A DNA stretch of 64,000 nucleotides, taken from positions 1-64,000 of the forward strand of contig NZ_JAJCLZ010000013.1 of the NCBI RefSeq assembly GCF_020559915.1, given 5' to 3'. Positions within the stretch are counted from its first letter, which is position 1. Each line of letters starts with the position of its first letter. The position numbers and the translations under genes were made by a program. Below, piece by piece: positions 8,460 to 16,976 of the stretch. This DNA is from Ruminococcus sp. 210702-SL.1.03 (GTDB taxonomy: Bacteria; Bacillota; Clostridia; Oscillospirales; Ruminococcaceae). The notes beneath the pieces were generated by a model. That model made no database searches and was not told the origin of the DNA. It saw nothing but the letters and a program-made list of their open reading frames with translations.

Positions 8460-10082
8460 TCATTCTTCTTCTTTTTTTCTTGTGAGCGCGTAGATCGAAT
8501 AGCCTATCTGAGCTACGCAGAGTACGCCGACCGCGCCGCATACATAAAGACCAATGCCGTTTCCGGTGTCGGGGTTTACGTCAGCCTTAGCTGAAGCGTC
8601 ATTTACTGCGCTTTCTACATTTGAAGCCGCGGTAGTGGTCGTCTGAGTATCAGAACTTGTCTGACTGTCGGAAGCGGATCCGTTTGTCGAATTTGTATCA
8701 GCGTCAACTTCGGAAGAACTGTTGTCAGGTTCGGAAGCGTCTGCGTCAGTCTTGCTTTCGTCAGATGCGTTCTTATCGTCAGCCGAGCTTTCATCGTCGA
8801 TAATAATATCGTCTACTTTGTCGTCAGCGGGAGCTTCCGGCTCGGTAGCTTCTGTATCGGAAATGCTCTCGATCGGCTCAACGCTTTCGGGAACGGTAGT
8901 CGTCGGAGTTGTATCCTCGCTCTCGGCAGGTAAATCGTTTGAGGGCAGGGTAGTTACCACCGGTTCGGTCTGTACAGATTCATCAGGAGTTTCGCTGTTC
9001 GCGGGTGTAATGCTTATCGAATTTATCTTAAATTCGCTGTTGTTTTTGAGATAGTAGAGCTGTACCGCAACGTCGCCGTATACGTCGGTAAGGTCAATAT
9101 TTTCAGCTTTCCATGTCTGCTCGCCGCTGCCTGTTTCGCTGCTAAATATCTTCCAGCCTTCTGCGGTCTGCATTCCTATGCCGCCCTGAGCGCTGCCGTC
9201 GGAATAAACCGAAACGCTGATGTCAACAGGCTCGTCCGCATTTTCAACGTAATCATACGGCGAGAACGTATACTGCAAAGGCTCTTCGTTGTTGTAATCT
9301 TCATCGTCCTGACGGTGAACGTAGAGCGCGCCGCTTTCGTTATCGTTGTCGGCAGAACTGTCATCAGGCTCTGTAACCGCTTCGGTAGTTGTGGTCTTTT
9401 CGGGGATGATTTCATCCGGCAGGGAAGAGTCGGGTATGTACTCACTTGGCAGCGTCTGCGTAGGCGAACTTGTTTCAGCGGAAGTCTCGGTCACCGTAGT
9501 AGTCGTAGTTTCAGCTTCGGTGGTCGTAGTAGTTTCTGCCGCCGAAGAATCTTCCTCAGCAGGGCCTTCTACCGTGTAAGGATTGTAAGGACCGTAAGAG
9601 CGGCAGTCAACGTTTATAAAATCATCGCCCTCGGAGGCTACCAGCGTATCTACCTCAGACCAAAAATCTATATCGCCTTTCCAGTCGTCGTTTACCGTAA
9701 ACACAAGGCTCGCAAGAACAGAATCTTTGGTAACGTTCTCAGAATTCATGTTAGCGCCTACAAGCCTTACCACGCCTTTATCGTACTCGTAATTAGTAAC
9801 GATAGTAAATCCGCCGTTTGGCGTGTACTCGCTGCTCTGAGCAACGTTGAGCGTTACGGCTTCGGGATCAAAGCAAAAGTCAATGGTAAATCCCGAAACG
9901 CCTTTTGAATCGGTCTTTAGCCCGAGATCTACGTTAAAAACTTCGCCTGCCGAAGCGGAAGAGGTGCTGCTTTCGAGTGTAATTTCATTGCGCTGCGACG
10001 CAGAAGTAACCGTTACGGCCGATGTCAGAGTAAGTATAGCAGCCGCGGCGGATATTGCGCGCTTGTGGAAACGCCTGTTCAT
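8460..10082 (-). CDS. Cohesin-domain surface protein with NPDTG sorting-like tail
   Basis: A 540-aa exported protein. It has a signal peptide (RRFHKR, then a hydrophobic Ala-rich core, cut near residue 28). Residues ~32-170 look like a cohesin domain: beta-sandwich pattern, SAGEVFNVDLGLK near the start and a GFTIDFCFDPEAV strand. A Thr/Ser/Glu-rich linker (~175-265) follows, then a second beta-rich module (~265-355), a second acidic Ser/Thr-rich linker, and a C-terminal NPDTG (503-507), hydrophobic helix and RKKEEE tail, which is the layout of a sortase-anchored protein. Cohesins bind dockerins, and the divergent neighbour carries one. No sortase gene is in the window. The second beta module could be carbohydrate-binding; I cannot name it. 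Confidence 0.82.
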   Translation of the reverse strand: MNRRFHKRAISAAAAILTLTSAVTVTSASQRNEITLESSTSSASAGEVFNVDLGLKTDSKGVSGFTIDFCFDPEAVTLNVAQSSEYTPNGGFTIVTNYEYDKGVVRLVGANMNSENVTKDSVLASLVFTVNDDWKGDIDFWSEVDTLVASEGDDFINVDCRSYGPYNPYTVEGPAEEDSSAAETTTTTEAETTTTTVTETSAETSSPTQTLPSEYIPDSSLPDEIIPEKTTTTEAVTEPDDSSADNDNESGALYVHRQDDEDYNNEEPLQYTFSPYDYVENADEPVDISVSVYSDGSAQGGIGMQTAEGWKIFSSETGSGEQTWKAENIDLTDVYGDVAVQLYYLKNNSEFKINSISITPANSETPDESVQTEPVVTTLPSNDLPAESEDTTPTTTVPESVEPIESISDTEATEPEAPADDKVDDIIIDDESSADDKNASDESKTDADASEPDNSSSEVDADTNSTNGSASDSQTSSDTQTTTTAASNVESAVNDASAKADVNPDTGNGIGLYVCGAVGVLCVAQIGYSIYALTRKKEEE

Positions 10083-10137
10083 TGTAATATCCCTCGTTTC
10101 TCTCCAAAATTAAATTTAACTGTTTTTTACTATTTTT

Positions 10138-10176
10138 ACACAAATCCGAAGGCAGTAAGCGTTTCTGTCTTTGTGT
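10138..10176 (-). other. Hairpin in the cohesin gene 5' leader
   Basis: ACACAAA and TTTGTGT enclose about 25 bases in the roughly 175-base leader of the cohesin gene. No known riboswitch consensus is evident to me. Confidence 0.35.
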
Positions 10177-10261
10177 TCGTGATTTAGTAATATCATTTAT
10201 CTATATTTTTTGTGTACTAAAAAACGAACTGGTTACGCAATTATTACATTCGGTAATTGAA

Positions 10262-10290
10262 ATTATATCACCTAATAATAAATTCGTCAA
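10262..10290 (-). promoter_or_regulatory. Promoter of the cohesin gene
   Basis: On the minus strand TTGACG (10290-10285), 17-bp spacer, TATAAT (10267-10262). It implies a 5' leader of about 175 bases. Confidence 0.6.
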
Positions 10291-10470
10291 TAGTTTTATA
10301 TGTAGAATTTCAGCCCGTAAATTTAGTGATTTTGACACTTTGACATAATGGGAAGATCTGCCTTCGCGCAAAAAGCTTGAAATGCTGATGTTACGATTGT
10401 TACCGATTCGTAATAAAATACAAAATGTTCCTATTCTGACTTTTGTAAATTTTTAATGAACAAAAAATGC

Positions 10471-10500
10471 TTGACAAACCGAGCTTCGGCGTTGTATAAT
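10471..10500 (+). promoter_or_regulatory. Promoter of the dockerin autolysin gene
   Basis: TTGACA (10471-10476), 18-bp spacer, TATAAT (10495-10500), 48 bp before the start codon. The 466-base gap 10083-10548 holds this promoter and the divergent one for the cohesin gene; the middle is AT-rich with no further gene that I can see. Confidence 0.8.
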
Positions 10501-10548
10501 ATGTTTATATGATGTCGAAATAACAGCTAAAAAGAAGGTGCAGGCTTT

Positions 10549-12357
10549 ATGTATTACCGCAGGAAAATCATTTCAAAACTTATCTCTGCCGCGGCAGCGG
10601 TGCTCATAGCGGCGCAAAGTCTGTGCTTTGCAGCTTCTGCCGATATGGGCGGAGTGTGCACGGCTACCGCTTTGAATGTACGCAGCGGTGCGGGCGCGAG
10701 CTACTCGCGCGTTGGCATGATATACGAAAATGATACTGTTACGATCATCGGCAAGGCTTACGATCCAAGCGGCGCTTTGTGGTACAAGATACGCTACAAA
10801 AACGGCTCGGGTACTACCGTTACGGGGTACGCCAGCGCGTATTATATTGACGAGCAGGGCGAGATACCCGACAACAACTCTTCCGACAGTAGCGGCGCTT
10901 CCGACAAAGATTTTGAAAGCTACATGAAAAAACAGGGCTTTCCCGAAAGCTATAAGCCTTATCTGCGGCAGATGCACAAAGAGCACCCGAACTGGGTTTT
11001 TACCGCACAGAAAACCGGTCTTGACTGGTACGATGTTCTTGACGAGGAATGTGTCGTAGGCAGGAATTTGGTGCACGGCACAGCGCTTGCTTCGTGGAAA
11101 TCCTGCGAGCAGGGCGCTTACGATGTCAACACGGGCACTTGGTACGGTCTTGACGGCTACTGGGTGTCGGCTTCAAAAGAGATAATAGCGTATTATCTCG
11201 ACCCTAGAAATTTTATCAACGATGATTATATTTTCATGTTTGAAAATCAGTCATACAATTCGAAAGTGCAGACTGCTTCGGGCGTAGACGCTATTTTGAG
11301 TGGAACGTTCATGAGCGGCGGATACACCGCTCCCGATACGGGAAAGTATTATACATACACCCAGACGTTTATGGATGCCGCCGAAAGATCTGGAGTTTCA
11401 CCGTATCATCTTGCATCGCGCTGCCGAAATGAGCAGGGCGTTTACGGCGCTCCGCAGTCGCTCGGCACGGTAAAAGGCTACGAGAATTATTTTAACTTTT
11501 TTGATATACAGGCTTATGCAACTTCGACCATGACTGCCGCTGAGATGGGCTGCAAGTTTGCTAAGACCGTCAATGCGACATACCTGCTGCCATGGACAAA
11601 TCAGTACAAATCGATCGTCGGCGGTTCGATATATCTCGGCAACGGTTATATAAGCAAGCAGCAGGATACGCTATATCTCCAAAAGTTCGATGTTATCGAC
11701 GGCGGAAACGGTCTTTATTATCACCAGTATATGACCTGCGTTTTCGGACAGGCTAATGAAGCACTCGAAATGAAAAACGCCTATTCTGACGAAGTAATGG
11801 CTTCCGCGATAGAGTTCAAGATACCAGTCTACGATAATATGCCCGATTCGCTTTATTCTAAGCCTACCAGCTACGGCGATAATAATAATCTGCTGAAACG
11901 TCTTGACGTTCTGCCCGCAGGTAAGGACGATATTCTTACAAACTTCAACAGATATAAATCCGAATTTGATCTTACGGTAGATGAAAATACCGACTATGTA
12001 ATGATCTCGGCTATACCTTACAGTTCGCAGGCTAAGCCGCAGGGTGCGGGCAAAATTATGCTTGACTACGGCTTGAACAAGATAGATATAAAAGTTACTG
12101 CCGCCAGCGGTTCGGTTCGTACATACACGCTCAACATAACACGCAAAGGCGATGGCAGTCTGAAAACCGGCGATGTCAACGGCGATAAAGTCATAGACGT
12201 TCGCGACGCACTTACTGTCATGAATTATGTTTCGGGCAAAAAGAAGCTTACAGCCGCTCAGCTGAAGCGCGCCGATGTAAATTCATCTGGAAGTGTTGAC
12301 GTGCTAGATGCGCTGAAGATAATGCAGTACGTTTCGGGCAAGATCAAAAAATTATAA
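10549..12357 (+). CDS. Secreted SH3b/glucosaminidase autolysin with C-terminal dockerin
   Basis: A 602-aa exported protein. Signal peptide at 1-31; bacterial SH3 domain ~35-100 (TALNVRSGAG); a glucosaminidase-like (GH73-related) peptidoglycan hydrolase domain ~130-440 with SRCRNEQGVYG, probably including the catalytic Glu, and GNGLYYHQYMT; a cadherin-like beta module ~450-535 ending YTLNITRKG; and a type I dockerin at 540-602. The two dockerin repeats start GDVNGDKVIDVRDAL and ADVNSSGSVDVLDAL, with the Asp/Asn calcium ligands intact. Dockerins normally deliver plant polysaccharidases to cohesins; on an autolysin this suggests docking a wall hydrolase to a surface cohesin, plausibly the divergent neighbour. 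RBS AAGAAGG lies 8-14 bases before the ATG. Confidence 0.9.
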   Translation: MYYRRKIISKLISAAAAVLIAAQSLCFAASADMGGVCTATALNVRSGAGASYSRVGMIYENDTVTIIGKAYDPSGALWYKIRYKNGSGTTVTGYASAYYIDEQGEIPDNNSSDSSGASDKDFESYMKKQGFPESYKPYLRQMHKEHPNWVFTAQKTGLDWYDVLDEECVVGRNLVHGTALASWKSCEQGAYDVNTGTWYGLDGYWVSASKEIIAYYLDPRNFINDDYIFMFENQSYNSKVQTASGVDAILSGTFMSGGYTAPDTGKYYTYTQTFMDAAERSGVSPYHLASRCRNEQGVYGAPQSLGTVKGYENYFNFFDIQAYATSTMTAAEMGCKFAKTVNATYLLPWTNQYKSIVGGSIYLGNGYISKQQDTLYLQKFDVIDGGNGLYYHQYMTCVFGQANEALEMKNAYSDEVMASAIEFKIPVYDNMPDSLYSKPTSYGDNNNLLKRLDVLPAGKDDILTNFNRYKSEFDLTVDENTDYVMISAIPYSSQAKPQGAGKIMLDYGLNKIDIKVTAASGSVRTYTLNITRKGDGSLKTGDVNGDKVIDVRDALTVMNYVSGKKKLTAAQLKRADVNSSGSVDVLDALKIMQYVSGKIKKL

Positions 12358-12363
12358 CTATGT

Positions 12364-12396
12364 ATCGGGACGTTTTGGCGCGTCCCGATTTTTTTA
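12364..12396 (+). terminator. Terminator of the dockerin gene
   Basis: Stem ATCGGGACG (12364-12372) and CGTCCCGAT (12381-12389) followed by seven Ts. Confidence 0.92.
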
Positions 12397-12573
12397 CGAC
12401 ATAAAATCCGCTATGCCCTCGGCTATATCGCCTACGGCGTGGATAGCTCTTGCGGTGCGCGATTTCAGTCTGCGTTTTTTTGTAGACTTAGCGTTTGAGT
12501 AAGCGTAAACAGCCGCGCCTACTGTCATTCCTGCGCCTACTGCTTTTGCTGCCGACATTGCGTTCATCTTCAT
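12394..12573 (-). CDS. Small basic protein of unknown function (59 aa)
   Basis: A minus-strand ORF with a near-perfect AAGGAGG eight bases before its ATG at 12573. The protein starts MKMNAMSAAKAVGAGMTVGA, so the N-terminal half is Ala/Gly/Met-rich and weakly hydrophobic. It continues through a KKRR basic patch and ends in an amphipathic helix. The composition resembles small YtxH-like or membrane-associated proteins, but I do not recognise a family. It converges on the dockerin gene and ends inside that gene's terminator. Real coding is supported mainly by the strong RBS and the sensible amino acid pattern. Confidence 0.6.
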   Translation of the reverse strand: MKMNAMSAAKAVGAGMTVGAAVYAYSNAKSTKKRRLKSRTARAIHAVGDIAEGIADFMS

Positions 12574-12738
12574 GATATTTTCGCCTCCTTGTTGATTTCT
12601 GAATTTATTTTTTGCATTTTTCAGAATTTCGATACGATAAATATAATGGCATTTTTGCAGGCGAAATAAGTGAATTTTACGAAAACGATTTCTGTAAAAA
12701 TCATTAAGAATTTTTACATTTAATAGACAATTTATATA

Positions 12739-12768
12739 TTTACAAAAAATATTAAAGTGTGCTATAAT
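12739..12768 (+). promoter_or_regulatory. Promoter and leader of leuC
   Basis: TTTACA (12739-12744), 18-bp spacer, TATAAT (12763-12768). The leader then contains a hairpin, GCGTACA (12792-12798) with TGTACGC (12808-12814), followed by TTTATATC. This may act as an attenuator, but it is not a recognisable T-box. Confidence 0.6.
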
Positions 12769-12848
12769 GGTAATTGTGAAATAATGATTAGGCGTACAGC
12801 GCTGACTTGTACGCTTTATATCAAAAAATGAAAGGGTAGGTACCAGAC

Positions 12849-14114
12849 ATGGGAATGACTATGACTCAGAAAATCCTTGCAGCCCATGCGGGTCTTGATG
12901 AGGTAAAAGCCGGTCAGCTTATTATGGCTGATCTTGATTTCGTTCTCGGAAACGACATTACTTCGCCTGTTGCGATAAACGAGTTCCACAAGGCGGGTTT
13001 CTCAGATGTGTTCGACAAAAATAAAGTCACGATGGTAATGGACCATTTTGCACCGAACAAAGATATTAAAGCAGCTACACAGTGTAAGCAGTGCCGCGAC
13101 TTCTGCGGAGAACACAGCATCACGCATTTTTATGATGTAGGAAATATGGGAATAGAGCACGCTCTGCTCCCCGAAAAAGGTCTTGTAGCCCCCGGCGACT
13201 GCATCATCGGCGCTGACAGCCACACTTGTACATACGGCGCTCTCGGCGCTTTCTCTACCGGCGTAGGCTCTACTGATATGTGCGCGGGCATGGCAAAAGG
13301 CAAGGCTTGGTTCAAAGTTCCTTCTGCCATCAAGTTCAATATCACAGGCAAGCTGCCTAAGTATTCTGCAGCAAAGGACGTTATCCTGCACATAATCGGA
13401 ATGATAGGCGTTGACGGTGCGCTTTACCGCTCGATGGAATTTTCCGGCGACGGTCTGAAAAACCTCACTATGGAGGACAGACTCTGCATGGCTAATATGG
13501 CTATAGAAGCAGGCGCTAAGAACGGCATTTTCGCAGTAGACGAAGTTACTCTTGAATACGTTAAGGACAGGGTAGACCGCGAATATAAAGTATTTGAAGC
13601 AGACGCGGACGCCGAGTATGACGAGGTTTACGATATAGACCTTTCTCAGATAAAGCCTACCGTTGCTTTCCCGCATCTTCCCGAAAATGCTAAGACCTTT
13701 GACGAGATCGGTGATGTGAAGATCGACCAGTCGGTAATAGGCTCCTGCACCAACGGCAGAATAGAGGATCTCAGAGCTGCGGCAGAGATACTCAAGGGCA
13801 GAAAGGTAGCCAAAAACGTTCGCTGCATAGTTATCCCCGCAACGCAGGGTGTATATATGCAAGCTATGGAAGAGGGACTTCTCAAGATATTTATAGAGGC
13901 AGGCTGCGCTGTTTCTACTCCTACCTGCGGCCCATGTCTTGGCGGATATATGGGAATACTCGCAAAAGGCGAGCGCTCGATAGCTACTACGAACAGAAAC
14001 TTTGTAGGCAGAATGGGTCACCCTGAGTCGGAAGTTTATCTCGCTTCACCCTATGTGGCGGCAGCTTCAGCAGTTACGGGCAAGATCTCGCAGCCTAGCG
14101 AGCTTACAGATTAA
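12849..14114 (+). CDS. leuC: 3-isopropylmalate dehydratase large subunit
   Basis: A 421-aa aconitase-superfamily protein that with LeuD isomerises 2- to 3-isopropylmalate in leucine synthesis. Visible family marks are [15 protein letters not shown], the first Fe-S cysteine in VIGSCTNGR, and the CxxC pair in [12 protein letters not shown], which together give the three 4Fe-4S ligands. Length fits the shorter bacterial/archaeal LeuC class. AGGGTAGG precedes the ATG. The partner subunit lies 0.9 kb downstream, beyond two unrelated genes on the same strand. Confidence 0.95.
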   Translation: MGMTMTQKILAAHAGLDEVKAGQLIMADLDFVLGNDITSPVAINEFHKAGFSDVFDKNKVTMVMDHFAPNKDIKAATQCKQCRDFCGEHSITHFYDVGNMGIEHALLPEKGLVAPGDCIIGADSHTCTYGALGAFSTGVGSTDMCAGMAKGKAWFKVPSAIKFNITGKLPKYSAAKDVILHIIGMIGVDGALYRSMEFSGDGLKNLTMEDRLCMANMAIEAGAKNGIFAVDEVTLEYVKDRVDREYKVFEADADAEYDEVYDIDLSQIKPTVAFPHLPENAKTFDEIGDVKIDQSVIGSCTNGRIEDLRAAAEILKGRKVAKNVRCIVIPATQGVYMQAMEEGLLKIFIEAGCAVSTPTCGPCLGGYMGILAKGERSIATTNRNFVGRMGHPESEVYLASPYVAAASAVTGKISQPSELTD

Positions 14115-14209
14115 CTTTAATTATAATAGATCACGGCGTATCTGCCTGAAAGAGGGGGAGGGCAGAGCGTCCTTAGGGAAATATTTTAATAACGAAGGAA
14201 TTTTGTAAA

Positions 14210-14509
14210 ATGATAAAACACATAATTATATGGGATCTGAAAGACGGACTTTCTGAGGGTGAAAAAGCAGAATGTTCCGCCAAAATAAAAAATGATTTAG
14301 AGGGACTTCTCGGGGTAGTTGAAGGATTACAAGATGTCAGAGTTTACACAGACCTTCTTCCGTCTTCAAATGGAGACATCACACTTGAATGCCTGCTGAA
14401 TGACGAGGCTGCTCTTGCAGCATACGCCGTTCATCCTGCGCATGTTGCGGTGAAAGAGTATATCGGTACTGTGGTCAAGGGACGTAAATGCGCCGACTTT
14501 GAAGTCTGA
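14210..14509 (+). CDS. Dabb (stress-responsive A/B barrel) domain protein
   Basis: A 99-aa single-domain protein starting MIKHIIIWDLKDGLSEGEK and ending near HPAHVAVKEYIGTVVKGR. This is the usual pattern of the dimeric Dabb fold, where a C-terminal HPxHxxVxxY motif closes the barrel. Its role here is not known. It lies between leuC and leuD. A perfect hairpin overlaps its stop codon: AGTCTGAGGT then ACCTCAGACT, about 14503-14524. It has no T run, so it is more likely an RNA-processing or stability element than a terminator. Confidence 0.85.
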   Translation: MIKHIIIWDLKDGLSEGEKAECSAKIKNDLEGLLGVVEGLQDVRVYTDLLPSSNGDITLECLLNDEAALAAYAVHPAHVAVKEYIGTVVKGRKCADFEV

Positions 14510-14596
14510 GGTCGTACCTCAGACTGCGGATTTATTACTTTGTAATATCTGGCTTTCTTTTCTCCCGATTTGTTGTAAACGCGGAGGTCGGATACT

Positions 14597-14986
14597 ATGA
14601 AAGACTATATTCACGACATTTTTTATGATAACATCTTGAGTTTTATTACAAAAAAATACGGCACAAAACTTAATGATAATGAGCGCGAGGATAAGGCTTA
14701 CGAGATCATTACAGATCTGAAATCGGCTAATAAGTTCACCGTTGAAATGACTCAGGCACTCATTGAAAAGAAGGGCTTTAACGACTGCTACTCCAGCAAT
14801 GTAAACGGCAAATCTGTTTATGCACTGGTAAAGGTCGGGATGTTCAAAAAGATTAAGGTGTGCTACTTTATTACCAGATCAAAAGACGAGCTGACCTCGG
14901 CTTATCTGGATATGATCTATGACGAGCTGCATCGTCAGGCAAACGGCGAAAATGTATTCGGCTCAAACGAATATAAGAACGGCTGA
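14597..14986 (+). CDS. Hypothetical protein (129 aa) between leuC and leuD
   Basis: A soluble, charged protein starting [20 protein letters not shown], with a C-terminal acidic helix ([15 protein letters not shown]). GCGGAGG lies about 9 bases before the ATG. No membrane segment, no Cys cluster and no motif that I recognise. Same strand and tight spacing with the Dabb gene and leuD suggest cotranscription. Confidence 0.7.
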   Translation: MKDYIHDIFYDNILSFITKKYGTKLNDNEREDKAYEIITDLKSANKFTVEMTQALIEKKGFNDCYSSNVNGKSVYALVKVGMFKKIKVCYFITRSKDELTSAYLDMIYDELHRQANGENVFGSNEYKNG

Positions 14987-15014
14987 TGTGCGGCACAGAA
15001 AGGAAGATATTTAT

Positions 15015-15494
15015 ATGAAAGCAAAAGGCTTTGTACATAAGTACGGAGATAACGTAGATACCGACGTTATCATTCCTGCAAGATACCTCAATACTGCTGA
15101 CCATAAGGAACTTGCTTCACACTGCATGGAAGATATTGACGTAGATTTCGTAAAGAAAGTAAAGCCCGGTGACATTATCGTTGCTAAGGCTAATTTTGGC
15201 TGCGGTTCGTCGCGCGAGCACGCACCTATCGCTATAAAGGCAAGCGGCGTTTCCTGCGTTATCGCTTCTACATTTGCAAGAATTTTCTACCGCAACTCCA
15301 TCAATATCGGTCTGCCGATAATCGAGTGCAATGAAGCGAGCGAGAAGATAGACGACGGCGACGAAGTTGAGATCGACTTTGAAAGCGGCGTTATTACCAA
15401 TATCACTAAGGGCGAGAGCTACATGGGTCAGGCTTTTCCTGATTTCCTTATCAACATCATCAATAAGGGCGGCTTGCTCAACTCGCTGAAATAA
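15015..15494 (+). CDS. leuD: 3-isopropylmalate dehydratase small subunit
   Basis: A 159-aa swivel-domain subunit of isopropylmalate isomerase. It has the typical [13 protein letters not shown] start and the [14 protein letters not shown] substrate-binding loop. The start is placed at 15015 (MKAKGFVHK), where AGGAAG lies 9-14 bases upstream; the frame is open further back but there overlaps the previous gene. It completes the enzyme with LeuC. Confidence 0.95.
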   Translation: MKAKGFVHKYGDNVDTDVIIPARYLNTADHKELASHCMEDIDVDFVKKVKPGDIIVAKANFGCGSSREHAPIAIKASGVSCVIASTFARIFYRNSINIGLPIIECNEASEKIDDGDEVEIDFESGVITNITKGESYMGQAFPDFLINIINKGGLLNSLK

Positions 15495-15509
15495 TTTCAG
15501 ATAATTACG

Positions 15510-15539
15510 GCGGTGCATGGTTTTCAGCACCGCTTTTTT
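15510..15539 (+). terminator. Terminator after leuD
   Basis: Stem GCGGTGC (15510-15516) / GCACCGC (15527-15533) with six Ts. Confidence 0.88.
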
Positions 15540-15546
15540 ATTGCAT

Positions 15547-15573
15547 AAAAAACTCCGCAGGTGTTCTGCGGAG
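15547..15573 (-). terminator. Terminator of the ECF S-component gene
   Basis: On the minus strand CTCCGCAG / CTGCGGAG with a 5-base loop is followed by six Ts. Confidence 0.88.
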
Positions 15574-15592
15574 CTGTGATAACATATTTTAT

Positions 15593-16120
15593 TTACGCCG
15601 TTTGCTTGATAAATCCGAAACGCTCTTTCAGTTTTATCTTGTCAAACGCTTTACCGAGCACGATGAAAAGTACTGAGCTTCCTGCTATCTGAACGCAGTA
15701 CGCAGGTGTGGAAGCGAAAGCTTTTGCAATAGCTGCAAAACTGAACCCTATCATTACAAATGCTTCGTAAAGGCTGTATCCGCAGATGCACATTGCGAGC
15801 GATGGGATAAGCGCAAGGATGTTTCTCTTGCAGAGTATCGTGTCTTTCTTTGAAGTAAAGAATAGCACAGTCACCGCTTTGATTATTATAGTTCCGGGTG
15901 CCCATATCGGCATAGAAACTACGTCGGCAAGTCCTGCACCGATAGCCGCCGCCGCTATCGCGTAAGGCGTTGGCAAAATGGAAGCCGACAAGAAAATAAG
16001 TCCGTCGCCAAAGTGTGTGTAACCGGCGTTAGTGTTGACGTGCAGATAAGCCGTTGCAATGAATATCATCGCTGCCATAACGCCCGTCATAGCCATAAGG
16101 CGTATTTTTTTTTGATCCAT
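15593..16120 (-). CDS. ECF transporter substrate-binding (S) component
   Basis: A 175-aa integral membrane protein with five to six hydrophobic helices. The N-terminal helix starts after MDQKKIRLMAMTGVMAAM, followed by the small-residue-rich HFGDGLIFLSASILPTPYA segment seen in MPN527/TIGR04002-type S components of energy-coupling-factor vitamin transporters. It would work with a shared EcfAAT energising module encoded elsewhere. The substrate cannot be told from the sequence and no vitamin gene is adjacent. Ends at its own terminator; single-gene transcript. Confidence 0.75.
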   Translation of the reverse strand: MDQKKIRLMAMTGVMAAMIFIATAYLHVNTNAGYTHFGDGLIFLSASILPTPYAIAAAAIGAGLADVVSMPIWAPGTIIIKAVTVLFFTSKKDTILCKRNILALIPSLAMCICGYSLYEAFVMIGFSFAAIAKAFASTPAYCVQIAGSSVLFIVLGKAFDKIKLKERFGFIKQTA

Positions 16121-16161
16121 GTTTATTCCTCCTTGCTTTTCAGCATATTTACTATATTATT

Positions 16162-16190
16162 ATTATACAGCCAATAGACCCGAAATTCAA
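16162..16190 (-). promoter_or_regulatory. Promoter of the ECF S-component gene
   Basis: Minus strand TTGAAT (16190-16185), 17-bp spacer, TATAAT (16167-16162). Confidence 0.65.
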
Positions 16191-16528
16191 ATTCGTGCGT
16201 TCATTTATAGAATAAACACAATTTATCTGATATAATAAAGTTTGGGTCTGCCGCGAACGAATATTTGTTATAATTAGATATAATGATATTATTCTATGAA
16301 AATAAATTACATCACAAAAATCAAAGTGCATAGTTTGCTAGAGGAATTCAGTGGCGTATTTGTGCATATTGCAGAAACGTTTTTCATAACATGATCGACT
16401 CACCGTTTTCTTCACAAGAAAACATAAAAAGGAAAACTTTTGTCGCTTTTTACAATTATTTTTTTAATAAATCAAAATGAACCTATTAAATTTGTACATT
16501 ATCACTATAAAAAGATTAAGCAAAGTAC
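16191..16528. other. AT-rich intergenic stretch, no gene seen
   Basis: About 340 AT-rich bases between two divergent promoters. It contains extra TATAAT-like words (for example near 16230 and 16270) and one 32-codon frame from 16297 without a ribosome binding site. I see no convincing gene or structured RNA. Confidence 0.5.
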
Positions 16529-16557
16529 TTGAAATTTGTATGAAAATATGATAAAAT
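16529..16557 (+). promoter_or_regulatory. Promoter of the receiver/CheX pair
   Basis: TTGAAA (16529-16534), 17-bp spacer, TAAAAT (16552-16557), 36 bp before the receiver gene. Confidence 0.65.
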
Positions 16558-16593
16558 AGAAATACAGTTAAAGCAAAACGGAGGTATAAACAA

Positions 16594-16974
16594 ATGAATT
16601 TAGTTGATATGTCTGTGCTGGTTTGCGATGATTCCATGTTCGCAAGAAAAAGCCTTTGTATGTTTATAGCCACTTTAGGCGTAAAGAACATTTATGAAGC
16701 GTCTGACGGTGCAGAAGCAGTTGAAAAATATAAAGCAAACAAACCCGATATCGTTTTCATGGATATAGTTATGCCTGTTATCACCGGTATCGAGGCTCTC
16801 GAGCAGATAATAGAGTTTGATCCCGAAGCAAAAGTCATAATGGCTTCCTCGGTCGGCACTCAGGCTCATCTCAAGTCCGCTATCAAGGCGGGCGCAAGCG
16901 ACTTCCTTCAGAAGCCGATCTCTAACGATCAAGTTAAACAGATTCTTGAAAATGCTGCGAAAGGGGAGCTGTAA
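16594..16974 (+). CDS. Stand-alone CheY-like receiver protein
   Basis: A 126-aa single receiver domain with no output domain. The acidic pocket is D12-D13, the phospho-acceptor is D57 (in FMDIVMP), the switch Ser is near 85 (MASSVG), and K107 (in FLQKPI) completes the site, so it should be phosphorylated normally. It is followed after 2 bp by a CheX-like gene, a family that removes phosphate from CheY. No CheA, flagellar or methyl-accepting genes are near, so a non-chemotaxis use is likely. RBS CGGAGG is 11 bases upstream. Confidence 0.92.
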   Translation: MNLVDMSVLVCDDSMFARKSLCMFIATLGVKNIYEASDGAEAVEKYKANKPDIVFMDIVMPVITGIEALEQIIEFDPEAKVIMASSVGTQAHLKSAIKAGASDFLQKPISNDQVKQILENAAKGEL

Positions 16975-16976
16975 TA

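Noticed and set aside
13002..14021. 339-codon minus-strand open frame
   Set aside because: Antisense shadow of leuC, without RBS or recognisable protein pattern.
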